The position numbers and the translations under genes are program-made. From positions 1 to 64,000 of the forward strand of contig NZ_PNOS01000002.1 of NCBI RefSeq assembly GCF_002869745.1: a stretch of 64,000 bases of DNA. The letters are read 5' to 3'. The notes beneath the pieces are model-generated. The model was not told the origin of the DNA. It saw only the letters and a program-made list of their open reading frames with translations, and did no database searches. Positions 1 through 14,700 of this stretch are shown in pieces (positions within the stretch are counted from its first letter, which is position 1; every line of letters begins with the position of its first letter). Source of the stretch: Oceaniglobus roseus. GTDB lineage: Bacteria > Pseudomonadota > Alphaproteobacteria > Rhodobacterales > Rhodobacteraceae.

Positions 1-4708
<4,708 letters not shown>

Positions 4709-4712
<4 letters not shown>

Positions 4713-7700
4713 CCATTTCGGATATCCTCCAGGACGCCCGGCAGAGCGGTGTCCGACTGTCGCTGAAGGGCGGAAGGCTGGCGCTTGACTCCAGGGGGCC
4801 GGTGCCGCCCGCGCTGCTCGACCGGATCCGGAGCGAACGCGACGCGATCGTGGCGTGGCTGGCGCAGCTGGCCGAGGACGCCCGCGCCAAGGGCGATCCG
4901 ATCCTCCCCGCCCCGCCGTCCGACGCCGAACCGCTGTCCTTCTCGCAGTCGCGGCTGTGGATCATCGACCGGATGGAGACCGCGGGAGCGATGTACAACG
5001 TCCCGATCTCGGTCCGGCTGACCGGCCCCCTGGACGTCGCGGCGCTGGAGCGGGCGCTGGACGGAATCGTGGCGCGCCATGCCATCCTGCGCACGGTCTA
5101 TGTCGCGACGGATGACGGCGGCGAGGCGGGCGGCGTGGTGCAGAAGGTCCTGCCGCCCGTTCCGCTGCACCTGCCGCTCACCGACCTGTCGGGCGCCGCG
5201 GACGCCGCCGGACAGCTCGACGCCGCCCGGATCGAGGAGGCGCGGACGCCCTTCGACCTTGCCACCGGGCCGGTCCTGCGGGCGCGGCTGCTGAAGATCG
5301 CGCCGACCGAGCACCACCTCCTCCTGACGCTCCACCACATCGCCACCGACGGCTGGTCCTGCGGCGTGCTTCTGGGCGAGCTTGTCGCGCTCTACGAGGG
5401 GGCCGACCTGCCGCCCCCCGCCCTGCAGTTCACCGACTTCGCCCGCTGGCAGCGCCGCACGCTGGAACGGCAGGGTCCCGCGCTTGGCGACTGGTGGGCC
5501 GAAACCCTGAAGGGCGCGCCGGAACTGCATGACCTTCCGCTCGACCGTCCCCGCTCTCCGGTTCGCGGGGTCGAGGGCGGACGGCTGGCCGGCACCGTGC
5601 CGCAGGCGACGGCGGACAGGCTGCGCGGGATGGCCAGGGACCGCGGGGTCACGCTCTTCGTGCTGCTCTATGCCGCCTACGCGGCCCTGGTCCACCGCCT
5701 GTCCGGACAGGACGATGTCGTCATCGGAACGCCTGTCGCCGGACGCCACCGCGACGAGCTGAAGCAGGTCGTCGGGTTCCTGGTCAACACGCTGCCGCTC
5801 CGGTCGCGCCTTTCGCAAGAGGAGCGCTTTTCCGATTTCCTCGCCGCCTGCGCCGAGGCGGTCGCGCAGGGCATGGCCCACCAGGACCTGCCGTTCGAGG
5901 CCATCGTGGAGCGCGTCAATCCGCGCCGCAGCCTTTCGCATGCGCCGATCGTCCAGCTGACCTTCCTGATGACACGCCCGGACGAGGGCACCGGCGGCCA
6001 GACGGTGCGCGGCGTGCGCTTCGAGCCGCGGGAAAGCCCGCTCGACACCGTCAAGTTCGAGCTGTCCCTGGGCGTGGCCGACATTCCCGGCGCGCTGCCG
6101 CTCGACTGGAACTATGCCACGGACCTGTTCGAGGACGACACCGTCGCGCGCTTCAACCGGGCCTTCCTCGCGATGCTCGACGCCATCGCCGCCGACCCGG
6201 AGCGGCGCATCGCGGACCTGCCGCTGCTGTCGGCGGCGGAGGTCGAGACGCTGCTGGCGCTCGGCACCGGGACCCCGCGCGACGACGGGCCGGCCCCCCC
6301 CGCGCCGCACCGGATGGTCGAGGCGCGGGTGGCCGAGACGCCGGACAGGACCGCGGTGATGTGGCAGGACCGGTCCTGGACCTATGCCACGCTCAACGCG
6401 CGGGCCAACCGGCTGGCGCGCCACCTGCAGGCGCTCGGCGTGTCGCCCGGCGACCGCGTCGCCCTCGCGACCGGGCGCAACCGGCACCTGATCGAGGCGA
6501 TGCTGGCCACGACCAAGGCAGGGGCGGCCTATGTCCTCGTACCGGTCGACATCCCCGCGGCCCGGATCGCCGCCATCCTCGATGACAGCGGCGCGCGGGT
6601 CACGCTGACGGTCGACGCGCTGGAAGAGGTGGCGGCCCTGCCCGGCGCGATCGCCATCGACGACGACGCGCCGTGGCGAAGCCTTCCCGACACGAACCTT
6701 CCCGCGACGGCCCACGACGTCTATTCCATCGCCTATACCTCGGGCACGACCGGCCTGCCCAAGGGCATCCCGAACACCGCGCTCGGCCTGACGAACATGG
6801 TCCGCTGGCAGGTCGAGGACAACCGCCGCGGCCCGGACTGCATCCAGACGGTCCTCTCCAACCCGGGCTTCGACGCGATCCAGTGGGAGTTCTGGCCGAC
6901 GCTCGGCGCGGGCGGTACCGTCGCGATCCTCGAGCAGGACGAGGTGCTGGACCCCGCGCGCATGCAGGCGGCGCTCGACCGGATCCGGCCCACCCACTTC
7001 TACGCGCCGACGGGGCTGCTGGAGGCACTGTTCGCCTCCGGGCTGAAACCGCCGACCAGCCTGCGCTACGCCTTCACCGCGGGCGACCGGCTTCAGGGCT
7101 ATTGCCTGCCGCGCGACTGCGGCGTGCCGCTGGTCAACCTCTACGGCCCGACCGAGGCCTCGTGCATCACCATCGGCACGACGATCGCCCCGGACGAAGA
7201 GGCGCCGATCCCCATCGGGCGGCCCGCGCCGAACACCAACGCCTACATCCTCGATCCCGCCGGGCATCTGGTTCCGCGCGGGGCGGTCGGCGAACTGTGC
7301 CTGTCGGGACCGTTCGTCAGCCCCGGCTACCTCAACCGGCCCGAGGAGACCGCCCGGAAATTCGTCCCCAATCCCTATCCCCGGCCCGGCCACGAGACGA
7401 TCTACCGGACCGGAGACCTTGCCCGCTGGCGCAGCGACGGGCGGATCCAGTGCCTGGGCCGGAACGACGCGCAGGTGAAGATCCGCGGCTTCCGGATCGA
7501 GCCGCAGGAGGTCGCGGCGGCGATCCTGGCGCAGCCCGGCGTGCGCAACGCCTTCGTCGACGTGGCCGAGGGGCCCGCCGCGCACCTCGTCGCCTATGTC
7601 GCGGCCGAGAGCGGCCGGAGTGTGCCGCCGCTGGAGGAGGCCGTCCGCGCCGCCCTCGCCCGGGCCATGCCCGCCTACATGATGCCGCAGCGCTTCGTCT

Positions 7701-8776
7701 GGATCGACGACCTGCCGCTGACCGATCGTGGCAAGATCGACCGGCGCGCCCTCGCCGCGCTCGCGCCCGGGGGGCCCGTCCAGGTCAATACCGCAAGCCC
7801 GCGCGACGACATCGAACACCGGCTCTACGACATCTGGACGGGCGTGCTTCTGCATCCCGACATCGGGCTGCGCGACAACTTCTTCGCCGTGGGCGGCACG
7901 TCGCTGTCCGCGATCAAGATCATGCACCGGATCAACGCGGCCTTCGGCACCGCGCTGCCCGTCACCCACATCGTCGCGCACCCCACGATCGAGGCGCTCG
8001 GGGGCGTCCTGCGGTCCGGCGGCAGGGGCGGCAAGCCGCAGAACCCCATCGTGTTCCGCAAGGGCGCGGGGGACGTGAACGTCATCTGCATCCATCCCGG
8101 CGGCGGCACCGCCTTCGCCTACCTGTCGCTCGCCCGGAAACTGCCGGACCGCTTCGGCGTCTATGGGGTGCAGTCCGTCGGCGTCCACGAAGGCGAAACG
8201 CCGCTGCCGGATATCGGCGCGATGGCCGATCACTACATCGGCCTCGTCCGCCCCCTGCTTGACCGGCCCTGCGTCATCACCGGCGCCTCGTTCGGCGGCT
8301 TCGTCGCCTACGAGATGGTCCGGCGGCTGAAGCTCGAGGGCAACGACAACGCGACAGCCGTGGTGCTCGACGCGATGGGCTCGGACGATCCGGCGATCAC
8401 CGCCGACGACAAGGTCTCGGACGCGGCCGAGTTCCGCGCGAAGCTGGTGACCTACAACGGCATGTACCCCGGCATCGACGACGCGCAGATCGAACGCTAT
8501 CACCGGCTCTACAACCACAACACCCTGTGTTCCCGGCGCTGGACCTTCCGGCGGACCGATGGCCGGGTCCTGCTGGTGCAGGCGATCCGGGGCCGCGACC
8601 GGGACCAGCTGCGCTACCTGCGGCTGTTCTGGCAATTGCGGGCGAAGGGTGCGTTCCTGTTCAAGGTGGTGGGCGGGGACCATTCGACCACGCTCGAGGA
8701 TCCGGACGTCGGCCGCGTCGCGCGGATCATCGCCGGCGTGCTGGACGGACGGCTGATGCCGCGGGAGGCGCGGTGA
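4709..8776 (+). CDS. NRPS with TubC-type docking domain (docking-C-A-T-TE)
   Basis: 1355 residues. Residues 1-55 form a TubC N-terminal docking domain, which would receive the acidic tail of the preceding synthetase. A condensation domain spans about 70-490 with LSFSQSRLW at its start (LCL-like) and HHIATDG near residue 209. The A domain spans about 530-1010 (YTSGTTG, YGPTEAS, YRTGDL, GKIDR); its pocket read by eye is DAWYFALCIK, which matches no code I know. The carrier serine is near 1066 (GGTSL). A C-terminal type I thioesterase covers about 1110-1355 with GASFGG (Ser near 1194), an Asp in VLDAMG and a His in GGDHS. The module should add one residue and release or cyclise the chain, yet another assembly-line gene follows it directly. 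ATG overlaps the upstream stop by 4 nt; its own stop overlaps the next start by 1 nt. Confidence 0.95.
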
Positions 8777-11700
8777 TGGAGGGTCTGCTGTCGCTCTTCG
8801 CCGCACAGGTCGCGCGTGCCCCCGACCATCCCGCCATCCACGGCGGGCCGGATTACCGCGGGCTCGACCGCGACAGCGACCGCATGGCGCGCGCGCTCGT
8901 CGCCGGGGGCGTCGGGCCGGGCACGGTCGTGGCCCTGCGGATGGACCGGTCGCCCCGGCTGATCGCGGCGCTTCTGGCGGTGCTGAAGGCCGGCGGCACC
9001 GCCTTCATGGCCGGCACGTCCCAGCCCGCCCCGCGCCTTGCCGACATGCTGACCCGCAGCGGCGCGGGATACGTGCTGGGCGATGCCGGTCTGCCGCCGC
9101 TGCCCGAGGGCCCCTGGACCGTGCTCGGCGCGCTGACGGACGGCCCGGGCCCATTGCCGCGGCCGGACCCCGCCCGCCCCGCCTGCATCTTCCACACCTC
9201 CGGCACCACCGGGCGGCCCAAGCTGATGCGGATCGGCCAGGCGGGGATCATCCGCATGGCCCATCGGCCCGACTATGTGCCGATCGCGCCGACGACCCGC
9301 ATCGCGCACATGGCGAACCCCGCCTTCGATGCCTTCAGCTTCGAGGTCTGGGGCGCGCTGCTGAACGGGGCGACGCTGGTCATCGTCGACCGCGACAATG
9401 CGCTGGACCCCGCGCGGCTCTCTGCGCGGCTCCGCGACAGCGGCACCGGCGGGGCGTTCCTGACCACGAGCCTCTTCAACCTGCTGGTCGACCTCGACCC
9501 CGGAACCCTGCACCGGCTCGACTGGATCGTGGCGGGCGGCGAGGCAGCGAGTCCCACCCACGTCCACCGCCTTTTCGCGGCCCGGCCGGACAGCGGCCTG
9601 CTGCTGGTGAACGGTTACGGGCCGACCGAGTGCACGACCTTCGCCGTCTGCCACCGGATGCGCGCCGCCGAATGGGCGGGCGCGGACCACCCCCCGCGCG
9701 TGCCCATCGGCACGCCGCTGCGCGACACGCCGGTCGTCCTCTTGTCCGGCGACGCTCCTGCGGCCGAGGGCGACTGGGGCGAGATCCTGATCGGCGGCAG
9801 CGGCGTCAGCGACGGCTATCTCGGGCAGCCCGACGAGACCGCCGCGCGGTTCGTGACGCTGCCGGGCCACGGCGACGCGCGGTTCTACCGCACCGGCGAC
9901 CTGGGGCGCTGGCGCGACGGCGTGCTCGAATGCGGCGGGCGGCGCGACCGGCAGGTCAAGCTGCGCGGCCACCGGATCGAGCTGGCCGAGGTCGAGGCGC
10001 GGCTCCTGTCCCATCCCGGCGTCGCGCAGGCCGCGGCCGAGGTCGGCGCCGACGGTCGGCTACGTGCCTTCGTGGTGGGCGACGCGCGGGACGAACCCGC
10101 GCTGCGCGCGCATCTGGCGCAGGCGCTGCCGGACTACATGCTGCCGCAGGTGTTTGTATCACTGCCCTCCCTGCCGCTCACGGCGAACGGAAAGCTCGAC
10201 CGCGCCGCGCTTCGCGCCCACGGGCCCGCCCCGTGGGACGGCAAGGACATGGACCCCACCCGCAGCTTCCTGCAACTTGGCGGAGATTCCCTGGCCGCCG
10301 CCCGGCTCGCGGCCGAATGGCACGCGCGGGGCAAGGCTGTCGCGATCGCCGATATCCTGTCCGACCGGCCGCTGGCCGAGGTGCTGGCGGCGGCCGGTCG
10401 CGCCGTGCCACGGCCGCGCGTGGCTCCGGGCGACCGCCATCCCGCGGCGTCCGAGCAGCAGCGCCTCTGGCTTGCCCAGCAGCTTCAGCCGCGCTCCACC
10501 GCCTACACGATCCAGCTCAGGTTCGACCTCGACGCCGCCCCCGATGCCGACCGGATGACCGCCGCGCTCGGCGTGCTGGTCGCACGGCACGGGGCACTGC
10601 GCTCGGCCTTCGTTCCGACCGAAAGCGGCCTGATGGTGGACACCCTCGCCCCCTGGCCTGTCGCACTGGAAAATCCCGTCGACGAGGAAAGCTTCTTCGC
10701 GCGGCCCTTCGACCTTGCCGAGGGGCGGTTGCTGCGTGCCGGGCTGATCGGATCGACCCTGCTTGTCGCCTGTCACCATGTCACCGTCGACGGCGCCTCG
10801 CTGAACCTTCTCCTGGCCGATCTCGCGGCGCTCTACCGGGGCGAGACGCCGCCCCCACCGGGCAGTTACGCGCCCTATCCCGCGTTGCAGGCAGAGCTTT
10901 TCGAAAGCGCCGATTACCGGGCCCGCCGCGGCAGGCGCGCCCGACACGTCGCAAGCCTGCCCGTGCCCCTGGCCGACCAGACGTACCTGCCCGCCCCGGG
11001 ATCGGGGCGCATCCGTCACGCCCTGGTTCCGCGCCCGGTGCTGGACGCGCTGGGCGACCTCGCGCGCGCAGGGAGGCGGCCGCTGTTTCCGGTCCTCCTT
11101 GGCATCTACGCACTGACGCTCTGGCGGTCGGGCCACGGCACCCGCCTCTCGGTCGGCGTGCCGGTCGGGCTGCGTCCGCCGGGCTTCGACGACACGGTCG
11201 GCATGTTCGTGAACACCCAGCTCTGCCGCTTCGAGATCGACCCGGACTCGACGCTCGACACCTGGCTCGCGGAGGCGGAGGCCGAGGCCGCCCGGATGCG
11301 CAACGAACACGACGTGGCCTTCGAGCACATCCTCGCCGATCTGCGCGAGGCGGGCCAGCACGGACTGCCGTTCGAGACGATGTTCGTCCTCGAGAACACC
11401 GACTACCGGCTGCCGGGCCTCTCTGCCACCTTCCGCCACCCCGAGCGCGTCGATCCGCGCTTCCCCCTGACGCTGTTCGCGACGGTCACGCCGGAGGGCC
11501 TGAGGTGCGAGGTCGAACACGACCTGGCGCAGTTCCCCGAGAATGAGGCCGCGACGCTGGCCAAACTCTTCGTCGCCACGGCATCGGACGTGGCCACCGG
11601 GGCGACCACCCTGTCGGACCTCCGGCCCCAGCCCGACCTGCTGCGCCGCATCGACCGCCACGTCAGGGAGACCCCCGACGCGCCCGCCGTCCTCTGCGGG

Positions 11701-14700
11701 GCCGAGACGGTCAGCTTCGCGGCGCTCGACCGGAAGGCGGCTGCCCTCGCCTCGGCCCTGCGCGCCCGGGGCGCCGGGCCGGGCGACCACATCGGGCTTG
11801 CCCTGCCTCCCTCGTTCGGGATGCTGGCGGGGCTCCTGGCGATCCTGCGGATCGGGGCGGCCTATGTGCCGCTCGACCCGGACGATCCGGCGGCCCGTCT
11901 TGCCCGCCTTGCCACGAATGCCGGGATCAGGCTGGCGGTCGGCGACGGCCGCGCGGCGCTCCCGCCCGAGGTGGGCGTCCTGCTCCCCGACGGCCATGCC
12001 GGCACCTGCCCGCTCCCGCTGCACGATCCCGATGCGACGGCCTATCTCATCCATACCTCCGGCTCCTCCGGGGACCCGAAGGCGGTCAGGGTTCCGCATC
12101 GCGCGCTCTCGAACTACCTCGACCACGTCTGCGCGGCCTATCTCGGCGACACCGGCCGGTCGGGCGGCCTGTCGGGCGGCCTGTCGGGCGGCGTGGTCAG
12201 CACCGCGCTCGGCTTCGACGCGACGGTGACGAGCCTTCTTGGACCCCTCTGCATGGGCCTGCCCGCCCGGCTTCTGCGGAAGGGCGACATCGAGGCGCTG
12301 GCGGCCGAGGCCCTGGCCGACGCGCCGCGGCTGTTCAAGCTGACGCCCGCCCAGCTTGGCGCGATGCTCGCCTATCTCGGCGACCGCCAGGGCACGGCGC
12401 CGCATCTCCTGGTGGTCGGCGGCGAACAGCTGCCCACCGCGCTGGTCCGCGCAACGCTGAAGGCCCTGCCACGCGCCCGGATCGTCAACGAATACGGCCC
12501 GACCGAGGCGACCGTCGGTTGCACGACCGCCTGGGCGGGCGGTCCGCACGGCGTGCCCGACTGGCGCGGCGCAATGCCCATCGGGCGGCCCATCCGGGGC
12601 GCGCGGATCATCCTTCTGAACCCCGACGGCACCCGTACCCGGCCCGGCGAGACCGGAGAGGTCACGATCCTCGGCACCGGTCTCGCCGCCGGGTATCTCG
12701 GCGGCGGCGATGGCGCGGCCGCGCGCTTCGCGCCGTTCGAGGGTGTGCCGGCCTACCGCACCGGGGACCTCGCCCTGCGCCTTCCGGACGGAGAGCTGGT
12801 CTATCGCGGGCGGGCCGACGACCAGCTCAAGCTCAACGGCTATCGCATCGAGCCCGGCGAGATCGAGGCGGCGATGCTGGCCGTCGCAGGCGTGAGCTCC
12901 GCGGCGGTGGCAGGGACGGACCAGCTCGTCGCCTTCTACACCGGCACGGCCGGGGTCGACCGGGTGACGGCGGCGCTGGCCGAGGCGCTGCCGCGGCACA
13001 TGCGCCCGACCCGCTGCATCCGGACGCAGTCCCTGCCCCTGACCGCGAACGGCAAGATCGACCGCAAGGCGCTGCTTGCCGGGCTCCCAGGTCCGGGCGT
13101 CCAGCCGCCTGCGGCCAGCCCGGCGACAGCGCATGCGGTGGCGGACGAGACGGCAGGCGGCACCGCGGGCGAGACGGCGACGCTGGACGCCCTCTCGGCG
13201 ATCTTCGAGGAGGTGCTGGGATACCGGATCTCCCCGGATCAGCACTTCTTCGACGCCGGTGCGGGCTCTCTCGCGTTGATGAAGGTGCATGCGGCCCTGC
13301 GACGCGGGGTTGCACCGGCGCTGGAGCTGGTCGACCTCTTCCGCCTGCCGACGCTTTCGCAACTGACCGCCCACATCGCGCCCGGCGCCGACGACGTGGG
13401 CCGGTCCGGCCCGCAGCCGGACACGGCGGCCGCCGACACCGCCATCGCCATCGTCGGCATGGCCGTGGACCTGCCGGGGGCGCCCGACCTCGCGGCCTTC
13501 TGGGACATGATCCGCACCGGGGCCTCGGCGATCAGGGTCGGCCCACCGGCACCGGACGGGCGCATCAACGCCGTCTCGGCCCTGACGGGACCCACCGATT
13601 TCGACCCCGAGGCGTTCGGCATCACCCATCGCGATGCCCGCCTGATGGACCCGCAGCAGCGCCACCTGATGATGGGGACCGCGCAGGCGCTGGATCACGC
13701 GGGGCTCGACCCCGCGCGCCTGCGCATCGGGCTGATCGCGGGCAGCAGCGAGAACACCTATCACCGCGCGCTGGTCAGGCACGGCGCGGGCGACCTGTCG
13801 GACTATGCGCTCGCCACGCTGCACGAGAAGGATTTCCTCGTCACCCGGATTGCCCACCACCTGAACCTGCGGGGCCCGGCGCTGACCGTCCAGACGGCCT
13901 GCTCCAGCTCGCTCGTCGCCGTGCACCAGGCGTGCCGGCTGCTGCGCGCGGGCGAGGCGGACGCCATCGTCGCGGGCGGGGTCTGCATCGATCTGGGCAC
14001 GCTCGACGGCTATGCCTACCGCGAGGGGCACATCTTCTCGGCCGACGGGCGCTGCGCGCCGTTCTCGGCCGATGCCTCGGGGACGGTGCCCGCGAACGGC
14101 TGGGGTCTGGTCGTGCTGCGCCCGCTGGCCGCGGCGCTGGCCGCGGGCGACCGGGTGATGGCGGTCGTCGCGGGGTCCGCCGTCAACAACGACGGCGCGA
14201 ACAAGGTCGGCTTCACCGCCCCGTCCGAGGACGGCCAGGCGGCGGTGATCGCCGAGGCGCTGGCGCGGGCCGGTATCGCGCCCGCGGACCTCGGCTATGT
14301 CGAGGCGCACGGCACCGCGACGGCGCTCGGCGATCCGATCGAGGTCGCGGCGCTGGCGCGCGCCTGCACGGGCGAGGCGCCCGGCGCCATCGCCCTCGGC
14401 TCGGTCAAGAGCCAGATCGGCCATCTTGGCGCGGGGGCCGGGGTGGCCGGGCTGATCCGCGCGGTGCTGGGCCTTCACCACGGCACCCTGCCGCCGACAC
14501 CCGGCTTCGACGCACCGAGCCCCGCGATCGACTTCGGCGCCGTGCCCTTCGCGGTCCACGTCCAGGCCCGGCCCTGGCCCGCCGGACGCCCTTTCTGCGG
14601 CGTGTCGAGTTTCGGCATGGGGGGCACCAACGCACACGTCGTCCTGGCCCCGCCGCCCGCCGCGCCCGCACCGTCGTCCGTGGCGACACCCGTGCTTCTC

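Noticed and set aside
8527-8775. Longer N-terminus for the hybrid synthase
   Set aside because: It would overlap the catalytic thioesterase region of the second synthase; the extension has no docking or condensation features.
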